DNA of 64,000 bases from Streptomyces spectabilis (GTDB taxonomy: Bacteria > Actinomycetota > Actinomycetes > Streptomycetales > Streptomycetaceae), in assembly GCF_008704795.1 (NCBI RefSeq), contig NZ_CP023690.1, forward strand, positions 9,682,501 to 9,746,500, given 5' to 3'. The notes beneath the pieces were generated by a model. It was not told the DNA's origin and searched no databases. It was given only the letters and a program-made list of their open reading frames with translations. Shown piece after piece: positions 43,108-52,888 of the stretch. Position numbers and translations under genes: made by a program. Position 1 is the first letter of the stretch, and each line of letters starts with the position of its first letter.

Positions 43108-43979
43108 GGGTCACCACCGCCCTCGCCGAGCTCGGCCTGGATCTTCCGCTTCGCCACCATGAAGGTGAGCTCGGCGATCTGGGCCGGGTCCATCAGGCCC
43201 TGCCTGGACCACTCCTGGATGGTCTCCAGGAGTTCGTCGGCCTTTGCGGACAGGGGCCCGGCCATCGGGGCGGGCACGAAGGCCGCGGGCGGCGGGGCAC
43301 TCGCGACGGTGGGCTCCGCGCCGCCGGGCGGGCGGAGCACGTCGATGAGGTGGGCGACGTCCAGGTAGTCGAAGCGGCGCATCGCCTCCGCGATGGTGGC
43401 GGCGAAGAGGACGTTGGCCGCCCGGTCGGCCGCGGTCCGCTCCGGCACCTGCTCCAGGAGGATGCCGACCACCACCGCGTCCTTGCCCCTGGTGGGCTCG
43501 GCGGTGTGGCCGTCGCAGTGCGTCGTGTCCTCGACCGGGCCGCCGGAGTACCCCGAGTAGTCGCCGAGGAACTGGTCCGCCGACAGCTGGAGCGCCTCGA
43601 TGGTGCCGCCGCCCGCGCACAGATGGGCCGCCGCCCGGGTGTCGATGCGCCCGCTGAGCTCCACTTCGTCGGCGGCGGGGCGGTACGGGCCCCGCCAGCG
43701 GCCGCCGATCCGGGCGGGCCCCGACTTCGGGAGCTGCGGGGTCGCGCGCTGCGGCGGCGCGATGCTGACGAGCGCCAGGTCCGCCTCGGCGTCAAGGCGG
43801 CTGACGCGGGCTTCGAGCCGACGGCCGTCGGCGAGGACGACGTCGACCGGCTCGTCCATGCGTACGAGGCCGCGCAGGCAGTGCAGTGCCGTCAGCACGA
43901 GCCAGTTGGTCAGCAGGAAGCCGCCGCCGAGCCGCTGCTCGGCCCGGTGCAGATCCACCCAGTACGGTTCGCAGGTCAC
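43104..43979 (-). CDS. trypsin-like serine protease of a CHAT-associated conflict cassette
   Basis: This 291-residue chymotrypsin-fold protease has the triad His33 (VLTALHCLRG), Asp67 (AEADLALVSI) and Ser145 (DYSGYSGGPVE). There is no signal peptide, so it works inside the cell, as in predicted conflict systems that use trypsin-like domains as effectors or maturases. The C-terminal 80 residues form a helical tail (ADELLETIQEWSRQGLMDP) that may dock onto a partner. Both ends overlap neighbours by 4 bp, giving strong translational coupling with the CU044_2847 protein and the CHAT protein, whose activation by cleavage is a plausible role. Confidence 0.9.
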   Translation of the reverse strand: MTCEPYWVDLHRAEQRLGGGFLLTNWLVLTALHCLRGLVRMDEPVDVVLADGRRLEARVSRLDAEADLALVSIAPPQRATPQLPKSGPARIGGRWRGPYRPAADEVELSGRIDTRAAAHLCAGGGTIEALQLSADQFLGDYSGYSGGPVEDTTHCDGHTAEPTRGKDAVVVGILLEQVPERTAADRAANVLFAATIAEAMRRFDYLDVAHLIDVLRPPGGAEPTVASAPPPAAFVPAPMAGPLSAKADELLETIQEWSRQGLMDPAQIAELTFMVAKRKIQAELGEGGGDP

Positions 43980-44287
43980 GGCGCGTCCGAGGCCCGCTCC
44001 ACGGTCAGGGTGACCTCGAAGGACGCCTCGGCGGAGGCCTTGGAGAGGATGACTCCGGCCTCGGCGGCGAGCGTGAGGCCGAAGGTGACCTGCATGCTGG
44101 AGACCCGCCAGCCGTCGCGCTCCGGCACCTGCGAAAGGGACTGCTGCGCGATGGCCGAGGCCTGCACGATGGCCTCCTCGACCTCGGCGGCACGGTCGTC
44201 GAGCGGCGACGTCGTCCGCGTCCTGCTGGCGATCTGCCGGTTCCCGCCCGCGTCGAGCGCGACGGTCTCGACTCTGACGTGGGTCAT
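43976..44287 (-). CDS. CU044_2847-family (trypsin-co-occurring) small protein
   Basis: This 103-residue protein starts MTHVRVETVALDAGG and contains RAAEVEEAIVQASAIAQQSL and the beta hairpin VTFGLTLAAEAGVILSKASA. It fits a small family that repeatedly sits next to trypsin-like proteases and CHAT proteins (named CU044_2847, or trypsin-co-occurring domain). Its role is unknown; it may be a substrate, inhibitor or sensor. It is the first gene of the cassette and overlaps the protease gene by 4 bp. The promoter must lie in the upstream 300 bp. Confidence 0.78.
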   Translation of the reverse strand: MTHVRVETVALDAGGNRQIASRTRTTSPLDDRAAEVEEAIVQASAIAQQSLSQVPERDGWRVSSMQVTFGLTLAAEAGVILSKASAEASFEVTLTVERASDAP

Positions 44288-44664
44288 GGCTCTACCCGCT
44301 TCCCCCGTGCCGCGCCGGACGCTCGCCGGACGCGAAGTGCCGCCTGCGCAGCGGACGTTGACGCGCGGTGTGTCGCTGCGCAGCGTATCGACGGCCGAGC
44401 GTGCGCGTCACGACTTCGGCGAGACGGGGAGCGCGCCCGGACTCCGCAACCACGCCACCACGCACCCCAGGCGGACACGTTCACCCGGGGCGGCCGTCCG
44501 AACCCCGCCATTGGGGAATCGCCGCGCTCCCGCAGGAACACGAGAAAGGCAGGAGGCGCTGCGCGACCGGCGTCCCCAGGTCCGGGACGCGGCAGTGCGG
44601 GCACTGACGCTCTGGGAGCGCGCGGAGCTGGTGCGCGAGGTGGCGGCCACCGCTGACACCGCAC
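44288..44664. other. intergenic region upstream of the CHAT cassette
   Basis: It contains the leftward promoter of the cassette. Rightward frames at about 44530-44660 have fair codon bias, but no start or stop makes a credible gene. No operator stands out. Confidence 0.4.
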
Positions 44665-44697
44665 TGGGGGCGCCTCGTGGATCACGAGGCGCCCCCA
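44665..44697. terminator. intrinsic terminator-type hairpin downstream of the PKS gene
   Basis: Perfect 15-bp stem (TGGGGGCGCCTCGTG at 44665-44679 with 44683-44697) and a GAT loop. It lies 68 bp beyond the PKS stop codon, placed to end the 7.5-kb leftward transcript. Confidence 0.88.
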
Positions 44698-44765
44698 CTT
44701 GTGTGACGTGCGGTGGACTCCCGGCCGACCGACATCAGCGGCGGCGCGCGAGCCATGCGTACGAC

Positions 44766-47700
44766 CTACGAATCCGGGTCTCTGCGCGCACCGTCGGGGG
44801 TCATGAGCTGGGGGAGCAGGATGCGCGCCAGATGGTCGGTGCCGGGGGCGTTGATGACGGCCAGGGTGGCGAGTTCGCAGTTGAGGTTGCGGCGGATGGT
44901 GGTGGTGAGTTCGGTGGCGAGCAAGGAGTCGATGCCGAGGTTCTTGAGGGCGAGGGACTGGTCGATGCGTTCGGCGGGAGTGCGCAGGAGCCGGGCGAGC
45001 AGTTCGGTGAGGGTGTCGCGCACCAGGGTCTCCGCTTGCGCGGGGTCGAGTGCGGTGATCTGTTCGCGCAGGGTGTGGGAGCCGTCGGTGGCTTCGGGCA
45101 CGGTCGCGAGTACGTGCGTGTGGCGGGGGACGTCGCCGGCCACGGTGGCGGTGCGCACCCGGTGCCAGTCGACGTGGGCGGCCACGGTGGCGACGTCGAC
45201 GGTGGAGTGGGTGAGGAGCGCGAGGGTCTCCAGGGCCGTGTCGGGAGCCAGGGGAGCGGTGATCTGCCGGCCGAGGTGTTCGTCCGTATAGGTGCGGGCG
45301 GCGTAACCGACCTCGGCGATGGCACCCCAGCCGACGGCGAGGGCGGGCAGGCCCTCCTCGCGCCGTGACCGGACCAGGGCTTCGGTGTAGACGTTGGCCG
45401 CGTTGTAGTTGGCCTGCCCCGGCCAGCCGAGCAGGGAGCTCGCCGAGCTGTAGAGGACGAAGAGGTCCAGGTCGTGGCGGCGGGTGAGGGTGTCGAGGAG
45501 ATGCGCGCCCGCGGCCTTGGCGGGCAGCGCGGCACGGAAGGCCTCGTCGGTGGCGTCCCGGAGGAGGGTGTCGCTCAGCTCCATCGCGGCGTGCACGACA
45601 CCGCGCAGCGGCACGGCAGCGGCGTCGATCACGGCGCGGAGGGCCGCGGGGTCGGTGACGTCGGTGGCGTGGACACTGACGCCGACGCCCCGGGCGCGCA
45701 GGTCGCTGAGGAGGTCCGCGGATTCGCGGGTGCTGTCGCCGCGGCGGCCGACGAGGGTGAGGTGCCGGGCTCCGAGCGTGGCCAGGTGGCGGGCGGTGGC
45801 GGCGCCGAAGCCGCTGAGGCCACCGGTGATCAGATACGTGCCGTGGGGGTCCAGATGGAGTGGGGCGGGTACGGAGCGGACCGGCGGACGCTCTTCCAGG
45901 GACAGGACGACCTTGCCGATGTGGCGCGAGTGCTGGAGGAGGGTGAACGCCTCCTGTAGGTGCGCCGCGGGATGAAGGGTGTGCGGGAGGGGCCGGTAGA
46001 CGCCGCGGCGGACGAGGTCGGCGACGGCTTCGGTGATCCGCTGGGCGCGGCCCGGCGGACCCGCGACGACCTTGAGGATGTCGACGGCCAGATAGCTGCA
46101 GTTGGCGGCGAGCGCCTCGAGCAGCAGACGGCTGCCTGCCTGGAAGCCGCGCTTGCCGAGCTCCACGAACTGGCCGCCGGGGCGCAGGAGGTCCAGGCTG
46201 CGGGCAGCGGCCTCGCCGGTCAGGGAGTTGACGACCACGTCGACTCCCTCGCCGTCGGTGAGCCTGCGGACCTCTTCGGCGAAGTCAAGGCTCCGTGAGT
46301 CGAGGACGTGGGTCACCCCGAGGTGGCGGAGCAGACGGCGCTTGGCGGGGGTGCCCGCCGTGGCGATGACCTGGGCGCCGACGTGCCGGGCGTGTTGCAG
46401 GACGGCCAGGCCGATGCCGCCCGCACCGCCGTGCACCAGGACGGTCTCGCCCGCCTGGAGGTCGACCCGGTCGCTGAGGCCGTAGTGGACGGTGGCGAAG
46501 GCGATGGGCAGCGTCGCGGCTTCGGCGAAGCTCATCCCTGACGGGATGTGCCCCACGAGCCGGGCCGGAGCGGTCACCTGGGAGGAGATCGAGGACGTGG
46601 TGAAGGCGAACACGCGGTCGCCGGGCGCGAAGCCCGTCACCCCGGGCCCGACTCCGGTGACGGTTCCCGCGCACTCCAGACCCACGCGGTCGTGCTCGAA
46701 GTCGGCCGAGTCGGCGTCTTCGGTGATCAAGCCCGTGACGGTCATGACGTCGTGGTAGTTGAGCGCGGCGGCCCGCACGGCGATCGCGATCTGCCCGGGG
46801 CCGGGGGCGCGCTCCTCGTCCTGGATCCAGGACAGCGACGGCGTCGGGCCGCCGCGGTCGGTGTGGAGGCGGAAGGGCGTGCCCGCAGGCGGTGGAGCGG
46901 CGGGCAGGCGGGCCGTCGTGCGGGGAGCGAAGCAGCCGCCGCGGGTCAAGACGAGTTCGTCCTCCGCCGTGTCCGCGTTGATCACTTGGGCGAGCCGGGC
47001 GGCGTCCGACGCGGCGTCGTCGCCGCGGTCCAGGGAGATGCGCCGGATGCGCAGTGAAGGCTCTTCGTTCGCCAGGCTGCGCGCCATGCCCCACACGGCC
47101 GCGTCCGCGGGCACGAGGGGGCGCTCGGGGGCGGGCAGTGCGCCGCTGGGCCGGGTGACGACGACGAGCGGCTGGACGTCGGTCGAGGGGTCGCGGCGCC
47201 GGGCGGCGACCAGATCCCGCAGCATGGCGGCCCGTCGGAGCATGGGATCTACGAGGTCGTCGGGTGAGGAGCGGCCCGACGGCCGCCGAGCCGCCGTCGC
47301 CGTGGTCCCGGCGGCCGCCTCGTCCAGGAGGACGACGACGCCGGACGGCCGCTCCCCCCGCTGCGGCGGCCACTGCGCGCAGGAGACGTCGTACGCCGGA
47401 ACGAGTGCCACCTCGGGGCTGCCGCACCGCCGCAGCGAGTCGACGAGCCGACCGGTCAGCTCCGCTTCGGGGCGCTCCGCGACGACGAGCCACCGCGGGG
47501 CGTCGCGCCCGTCCGGTGCGGCGGGCTCCGCGCCGGCAGGCGTCGTATCAGGGGCTGTGCGGGTGGCGAAGAGGACGCTGTCGTCGGCGTGGTCGACGTC
47601 GAGGTCCCGAGTGGCGTACGTGGCGTCGGTGAAGCCGCACTCGGCGAGCAGCGGCATCCACTGGTCGGCGGTCAGCAGGCAGCTGCGGGTGCGCAGGGGC

Positions 47701-50700
47701 GCGTCGGTGAACTGCCAGAAGCCGTCGAAGCCGCCGAAGCACAGGTTGTCCAGGCGCGGGTCGCTCGCCTCCACGGCCAGCAGGGCTCCCCGGTCGCCGA
47801 GCAGCGAGGTCACGTGGTGGAGCGCCTGGGTCAGGCGCGGCGCCACGTGCAGGACGTTGGCGGCGATCACTAGGTCGAACTCGCCCTCGGCGAAGCCCTG
47901 CGCCACGGGGTCGCAGGTGATGTCCAGCGTGCGGTACTCGACGAAGTCGTAGGCGGTGAAGCGTTCCTGGGCGCGGGTGAAGAAGCCGGCCGACACGTCG
48001 GTGAAGACGTACCGGGTGCGTTCGGGGGGCAGCAGCGGGAGGAGCGACGCGGTGGTGCCGCCGGTGCCGCCGCCGACCTCCAGCACGTTGAGCGGCCGGT
48101 CGGCGGGCCAGCGCGCCAGGAACTCGCGCAGATAGATCCCGGCCGCTTGCCGGGCCAGGCGGGAGGGCACGGTGGTGCTGTACACCTGCTCGATGAGTTC
48201 CCGGTCGGCGCCGTTGAACATCAGGTCCACCGGGTCGAGTTCACCCCGGAGCATGGGTGCCAGATGGCTGCCGGACAGGGTGCACAGCGTCAGGAAGGCC
48301 GCCTCGCCCGGGAAGTCGTCGGTCATCTTCTGCAGGACGGCGGCGGGGCGCGGCGGCGCGACGATCCGCCAGCGGGTGGTCGTGATGGCTGAGTCACCCG
48401 GGGCGGTCACGGTGTCGGGGTCGCCCACGGCGGTCATGATCCCGGCGTCGCAAGCCATCCGGGCCAGTGAGCGGACCAACAGCTGCCGGTCGGGCCGCAG
48501 TCCCGCCGCGAGGAGCCGGCCGAGGCTGAACTCCTGCTCGCCGGGCAGCATGTCCTGCACGGCCTGGGCGAAGAAGTGGCCGCTGAGCTCGCCGGTCCGG
48601 GCGGCCAGGCCGTTCTCCCGGCTGTCCCGCCACCCGCGCGGCAGCGCCTCCCGCTCGGCGCGGGTCTCCTCCGCCACCTCGGACGCCGTGATGACCGGGG
48701 CGGGGGCGGCGGCCAGCGGCACCGCGCGCAGCTCGGTGGTGTAGTACTCCGTGGGCCGTCGGCGGCGCTCGTCCAGCGCCTTCAGCCGTACGTCGGTCAT
48801 CTCCAGGGCGACCGCGCCGTCCGCGTCGGTCACCGTGACGTCCACGATGCCTTCGTCGGATGTGATCGCCCGCGCTCGTACGTCGATGAGGCCGACGGCG
48901 TCCGGTGTGTGCCAGCACCGTACGGCACCGGCGGCGACGGGCAGGTAGATGCGGCCGTCGTCGGGCAGCAGCGCGAGGGCGGCCTGCAGCGCGGCGTCCA
49001 TGACGACCGGGTGGGCGTGAAAGGCGGTGCCGTCGGACAGCGGCAGCGCGTAGCGGGCCGTGACGGTGTCCGCCGTCCGCCGCAGGTCGTACAGGACCCG
49101 CAGGAGCGGGCCGTAGGTCAGCCCGGCCTCGGCGCAGCGGGCGTAGTGGGCCTGGGCCGCCCGCTCGCCTTCAGCGGCAGCGGCAGCGGCAGCCGCACCG
49201 GCACCGGCCTCGGGGTCCAGTGGGCCGGGCCGGGACCGCAGGAGACGCCGCACCTGGGCGCGCGCGTGGGCCCGCCAGCCGGACCCCTGGCCGTCGGTGC
49301 TGCTGATCTGCGTCACACCGTCGTCAGGACTGAGGCTGGTGCGCAGCCGCACCTCCATCGCGTCGTCCTGCCAGGGAAGGGTCAGCGCGGTGTCGATCCG
49401 CAGGCCGACGACCTCGATGGGCGCGCCGAACACCTCGACGCCCGCGGCCACGGCCATCTCCGCGAACGCCATGCCGGGCATGACCACGCTCTCACTCATC
49501 CGGTGGTCGCCCGCCCACGGCACCCGCTCGGGCTCCACATCGCACTCCCAGCCCGGATCGGGGCCCGCCGCGCGCTCTCCCAGGAGCGGATGGCCGACGC
49601 TGCCGAGCGCAAGGCGTTCGTCCCACCAGTCGGGGGCTCCGTGCCAGTGCCGCTCGTGCTGCCAGGGGTAGGACGGCAGATCGACCACCCGGGCCGGCCG
49701 GGGGAGCCACTCCTCCCATACGACGTCGGCGCCGACGGCCAGCAGATGCGCGAGCGCGGTGTCGAGCGAGCCCGGCCCGTCGGCGTCGCGCAGCAGTGTG
49801 GGAACGACGGCCGTCTGTGCGGGGACCTCGGAGCACAGCCGGGCGAGGTAGCCCTTGAGGACGTGATGGGGCCCGATCTCCACGAACGTGTCGCAGCCCT
49901 CGGCGAGCAGTTCCCGGACGGCGGAGGCGAACCGCACCGGCTGCCGCACGTTGTCCCACCAGTAGCCCGCGCCCAGCTTGCGGGTGTCGACGAGACCTCC
50001 GGTCACCGTCGAGGCGAACGCCGTGTCCGTGGCGCGCGCCTCGACGCCTTCGAGCGCCGCGAGGAGACCGTCACCGATGCCGTCCATCGCCGAGGTGTGG
50101 AACGCGTAGTCCAGGTCGAGCAGCCGGAAGAAGATCCCCTGCCGTACGGCCTCGGCGCCCAGTTCCTCAAGCGCGACCAGGGGGCCGCCGACGGTGAGGT
50201 CGCGATCGCTGTTGAACGCCGTGATCTCCAGGCGTCCTTCGTAGGGGGCCAGCAGGAGGCGGGCCTGTTCGCCGCCGACCCCGATGGCGGCCATCCGGCC
50301 CAGGCCCGCGGTCGGTGCCTGGGCCCGGCTGCGCTCGGCGACCACCCGGCACGCCGTGGGCAGGTCGAGCGCGCCCGCGGCCCACGCCGCCGCGACCTCG
50401 CCGACGCTGTGCCCGACCACCGCCTCCGGCTTGAAACCCCGTTCGGCGAGCACGCACACCGTGGCCACCTGCACGGTGAACAGCAACGGCTGGGCGATCT
50501 CCGTCGCGGCGGAGCTCTCCGGCTTCGCCGCGCGCAACTCCTGCTCCACCGACCAGCCGAGGGCCGGGGCAAGGAGCGCGTCCACCCGCGCCACGGCGGC
50601 GGCGAACACCGCGTCGCCGTCCAGGAGATCGGCTCCCATGCCCGCCCACTGGGAGCCGTTGCCGCTGAACGCGAACGCCACCTTGCCGCGCGCGACTCCA

Positions 50701-52310
50701 CGGGCGGCGGCCGCCGCCCGGGAGTCGGGCGAGCGCTCCGCCAGCGCCCTCAGCCGCTCGGCGGCCTGCCGGGTGGTGCTCGCCAGGACCGCCGCGCGGT
50801 ACGGGTGCCGCTCACGGCGGCGAGCCGACGTGGCGGCCAGATGATAGAAGTCCGGCTCCTCCAGGCCCTCCAGACGCCGCACCATCCGCTGCGAAGCCTC
50901 GGCGAGCGCGTCACGGGTCCGCGCGGAGACGACGACCGGTACGGTCCGTACGTCCGAGTGCTCCGCAGGCTCGGCAGGCTCGGCAGACGCGGCCGCGGCC
51001 GGGGGAGGAGGCGCGAGGATCGCGTGCGCGTTGGACCCGCCCGCGCCGAAGGAGTTGACGCCGACCAACGAGCGCGCGTCCACCGCGAGGGGCCGCCGGG
51101 CGAGGACGGGTTCGAGACCCAGAGCGGCGAAGTCGATCGCCTTGCTCAGGGGCGTGCCGTGCAAGGAGGCCGGGATCTCCCCGTGGCGGAGCACGAGCAC
51201 CGCCTTGAGCAGGCCCGCGATCCCGGAAGCACCCTCCAGGTGCCCCACGTTGGTCTTGATCGAGCCGATCGGCAGGGCATCGGCCGCCCCCCGCGTGCGG
51301 CCCATCCACTGACCCAGTGCCCGGCACTCGATCGGATCACCCACGGGCGTGCCCGTGCCGTGGGCCTCCACGTACACCACATCGCCCGGGTCGACACCCG
51401 CCCGGCGATAGACCTGCTCCAACAGGGACAGCTGCGCTCCGGCGTCCGGTACCGAAATGCCGGGCGTGTGCCCGTCGTTGTTGGTGCCGATGCCCCGGAT
51501 GAGCGCGTGCACGCGGTCACCGTCGCGCTGGGCGTCCGCGAGCCGCTTGAGCACCACCAGGCCGCCGCCCTCACCGCGCACATAGCCGTCCGCGGCGGCG
51601 GAGAACGTCTGTGAACGGCCTCTCCTGGAGAGCATCGTGGCACGGGAGGAGGCGACGAAGTCGGTCGGAGCCAACAGCAGGTTGGCGCCGCCCGCCACGG
51701 CCATGCCGACCCGTCCCCGGTGCAGCGCCTCGCACGCCTCGTGCAGGGCCACCAGAGACGACGAGCACGCGGACTCCACCACCAGGCTCGGCCCGCGCAG
51801 ATCGAAGTGGAAGGAGATGCGGTTGGCCGCGAAGGAGGTCATGATGCCCAGCGCGCTGTGGCTGTCCATCAGCCGGGGCCGCATGGCCTGCAGCAGGGCG
51901 TAACTGTGGCCGCCCACAGCGACGTAGACACCGGTGTCCGTGCCCGCGAGCTCGCTGGTGACGGCGCCCGCGTCGTCCAGGGCCTCCACCGCGAGCTCAA
52001 GGAGCAGCCGGTGCTGCGGGTCCATCTGGGCCGCTTCCCGCGGGGAGATCTGGAAGAAGTCGGCGTCGAAGCCCGCCACGTCCTCCAGGAACGCGCCCGC
52101 CACCGTGTACGACTTGCCGCTCCGGCGGGGGTTCGCCGACAGCCACCGCTTCGCGTCGAACCTGTCGGGCGGCGCCACACCGACCAGGTCACGCCCTCCC
52201 ACCAGCGCGGTCCACAACTCGTCCAGGCCGTTGATCCCGCCCGGTAACCGGCACGACGCGCCTACCACCGCTATCGGCTCATCCAGAGTCACGACAGGTT
52301 CACCCTCCAC
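44766..52310 (-). CDS. single-module reducing iterative type I polyketide synthase (KS-AT-DH-MT-ER-KR-ACP)
   Basis: This 2514-residue megasynthase builds and fully processes a polyketide chain on one module. Domains in order: KS with Cys182 (ESACSSSL), HGTGT and NVGHLEGAS; AT with Ser635 (GHSVGE) and YAFHTSAMD, which favours malonyl-CoA; DH with His936 (DHRMSESVVMPG) and MDAALQ; C-methyltransferase near 1408 (VLEVGGGTGGTT); ER near 1957 (VHGGAGGIGLAVLQ); KR near 2158 (LITGGLSGFGAATA); ACP with Ser2462 (LGIDSLLATEL). There is no thioesterase. GTG 52310 has AAAGGAGG 5 bp upstream. Codon 22 is TTA. The layout is that of fungal highly reducing PKSs. Confidence 0.93.
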   Translation of the reverse strand: MEGEPVVTLDEPIAVVGASCRLPGGINGLDELWTALVGGRDLVGVAPPDRFDAKRWLSANPRRSGKSYTVAGAFLEDVAGFDADFFQISPREAAQMDPQHRLLLELAVEALDDAGAVTSELAGTDTGVYVAVGGHSYALLQAMRPRLMDSHSALGIMTSFAANRISFHFDLRGPSLVVESACSSSLVALHEACEALHRGRVGMAVAGGANLLLAPTDFVASSRATMLSRRGRSQTFSAAADGYVRGEGGGLVVLKRLADAQRDGDRVHALIRGIGTNNDGHTPGISVPDAGAQLSLLEQVYRRAGVDPGDVVYVEAHGTGTPVGDPIECRALGQWMGRTRGAADALPIGSIKTNVGHLEGASGIAGLLKAVLVLRHGEIPASLHGTPLSKAIDFAALGLEPVLARRPLAVDARSLVGVNSFGAGGSNAHAILAPPPPAAAASAEPAEPAEHSDVRTVPVVVSARTRDALAEASQRMVRRLEGLEEPDFYHLAATSARRRERHPYRAAVLASTTRQAAERLRALAERSPDSRAAAAARGVARGKVAFAFSGNGSQWAGMGADLLDGDAVFAAAVARVDALLAPALGWSVEQELRAAKPESSAATEIAQPLLFTVQVATVCVLAERGFKPEAVVGHSVGEVAAAWAAGALDLPTACRVVAERSRAQAPTAGLGRMAAIGVGGEQARLLLAPYEGRLEITAFNSDRDLTVGGPLVALEELGAEAVRQGIFFRLLDLDYAFHTSAMDGIGDGLLAALEGVEARATDTAFASTVTGGLVDTRKLGAGYWWDNVRQPVRFASAVRELLAEGCDTFVEIGPHHVLKGYLARLCSEVPAQTAVVPTLLRDADGPGSLDTALAHLLAVGADVVWEEWLPRPARVVDLPSYPWQHERHWHGAPDWWDERLALGSVGHPLLGERAAGPDPGWECDVEPERVPWAGDHRMSESVVMPGMAFAEMAVAAGVEVFGAPIEVVGLRIDTALTLPWQDDAMEVRLRTSLSPDDGVTQISSTDGQGSGWRAHARAQVRRLLRSRPGPLDPEAGAGAAAAAAAAEGERAAQAHYARCAEAGLTYGPLLRVLYDLRRTADTVTARYALPLSDGTAFHAHPVVMDAALQAALALLPDDGRIYLPVAAGAVRCWHTPDAVGLIDVRARAITSDEGIVDVTVTDADGAVALEMTDVRLKALDERRRRPTEYYTTELRAVPLAAAPAPVITASEVAEETRAEREALPRGWRDSRENGLAARTGELSGHFFAQAVQDMLPGEQEFSLGRLLAAGLRPDRQLLVRSLARMACDAGIMTAVGDPDTVTAPGDSAITTTRWRIVAPPRPAAVLQKMTDDFPGEAAFLTLCTLSGSHLAPMLRGELDPVDLMFNGADRELIEQVYSTTVPSRLARQAAGIYLREFLARWPADRPLNVLEVGGGTGGTTASLLPLLPPERTRYVFTDVSAGFFTRAQERFTAYDFVEYRTLDITCDPVAQGFAEGEFDLVIAANVLHVAPRLTQALHHVTSLLGDRGALLAVEASDPRLDNLCFGGFDGFWQFTDAPLRTRSCLLTADQWMPLLAECGFTDATYATRDLDVDHADDSVLFATRTAPDTTPAGAEPAAPDGRDAPRWLVVAERPEAELTGRLVDSLRRCGSPEVALVPAYDVSCAQWPPQRGERPSGVVVLLDEAAAGTTATAARRPSGRSSPDDLVDPMLRRAAMLRDLVAARRRDPSTDVQPLVVVTRPSGALPAPERPLVPADAAVWGMARSLANEEPSLRIRRISLDRGDDAASDAARLAQVINADTAEDELVLTRGGCFAPRTTARLPAAPPPAGTPFRLHTDRGGPTPSLSWIQDEERAPGPGQIAIAVRAAALNYHDVMTVTGLITEDADSADFEHDRVGLECAGTVTGVGPGVTGFAPGDRVFAFTTSSISSQVTAPARLVGHIPSGMSFAEAATLPIAFATVHYGLSDRVDLQAGETVLVHGGAGGIGLAVLQHARHVGAQVIATAGTPAKRRLLRHLGVTHVLDSRSLDFAEEVRRLTDGEGVDVVVNSLTGEAAARSLDLLRPGGQFVELGKRGFQAGSRLLLEALAANCSYLAVDILKVVAGPPGRAQRITEAVADLVRRGVYRPLPHTLHPAAHLQEAFTLLQHSRHIGKVVLSLEERPPVRSVPAPLHLDPHGTYLITGGLSGFGAATARHLATLGARHLTLVGRRGDSTRESADLLSDLRARGVGVSVHATDVTDPAALRAVIDAAAVPLRGVVHAAMELSDTLLRDATDEAFRAALPAKAAGAHLLDTLTRRHDLDLFVLYSSASSLLGWPGQANYNAANVYTEALVRSRREEGLPALAVGWGAIAEVGYAARTYTDEHLGRQITAPLAPDTALETLALLTHSTVDVATVAAHVDWHRVRTATVAGDVPRHTHVLATVPEATDGSHTLREQITALDPAQAETLVRDTLTELLARLLRTPAERIDQSLALKNLGIDSLLATELTTTIRRNLNCELATLAVINAPGTDHLARILLPQLMTPDGARRDPDS
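52245..52247 (-). promoter_or_regulatory. TTA (bldA-dependent) leucine codon 22 of the PKS gene
   Basis: In ASCRLPGG of the KS start, Leu is encoded by TTA. It is the only in-frame TTA I found in this 2515-codon gene. It implies that product formation depends on the bldA tRNA and hence on development. Confidence 0.85.
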
Positions 52311-52888
52311 CACCGCCTCCTTTGAGCCAGAGCTGGTGCCATCGCAACAGAAGCTGCCCGAAGGGGCGGTTGGTAGCCGTGGGCCCACAAGGATGGCGGA
52401 ATTATTCGTAGCTATGCGCTCTGTACACACTCCTGTTCGCGGCCATCCTGACAAATCCATCCCGCCGCGGCCAGCGGCGGGCTGTCCTTGGGCAGGTCGA
52501 TCCGGTTCACCAGGGAGGAAGCCGGTGACGCGGGGGCCGGGGAACTCGCGTTGGGGCACCGCGTTTCGGCGGTTTTCGGGCCCCTGGCGGCGGCGCATGC
52601 AGTCGTGGTGCTCTGCGCCTGCTTCGGAGTGCTGTCCGCGTCCGAACGCCCGTGTGGCATGGGGGGTTGGAGCTGACAGGGGTTCCAGGGCTCGGCGCGG
52701 CGTACGGCGGCAGAGACGCCACAGTGGACGCCTGGCTCACTCTTCCACGAGGCCGTGCCCGCGCCCGTATGCCTGGGGAATTGCCCGGGGAGCCGAGAGC
52801 CCACTGGCCGGGCGAAGTGCGGCGTGGCGCAGCCCGCTGAGTCCAGGGGGAGGGGTCCCTGTGCCCAGCGGGCTCGCCGACTGTCTGC
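52311..52888. other. 578-bp upstream region of the PKS, no gene seen
   Basis: It holds the PKS promoter region. On the minus strand TGTACA, 17 bp, TAATTC around 52405-52435 is a possible promoter in a local AT-rich spot. A perfect 8-bp hairpin (CCCGCCGC ... GCGGCGGG, 52461-52481) and the terminator candidate near 52831-52874 also lie here. Rightward ORFs in it lack ribosome sites. Confidence 0.45.
52831..52874 (-). terminator. hairpin after the RTX-like gene
   Basis: AGCCCGCTG (52831-52839) pairs with CAGCGGGCT (52866-52874) across a 26-nt loop, 15 bp past the stop of the leftward RTX-like gene. Moderate candidate. Confidence 0.5.

Noticed and set aside
44530..44660. Possible small plus-strand gene before the PKS terminator
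   Set aside because: Fair codon bias but no start with ribosome site, and the frame runs on through the hairpin and into the antisense of the PKS gene.
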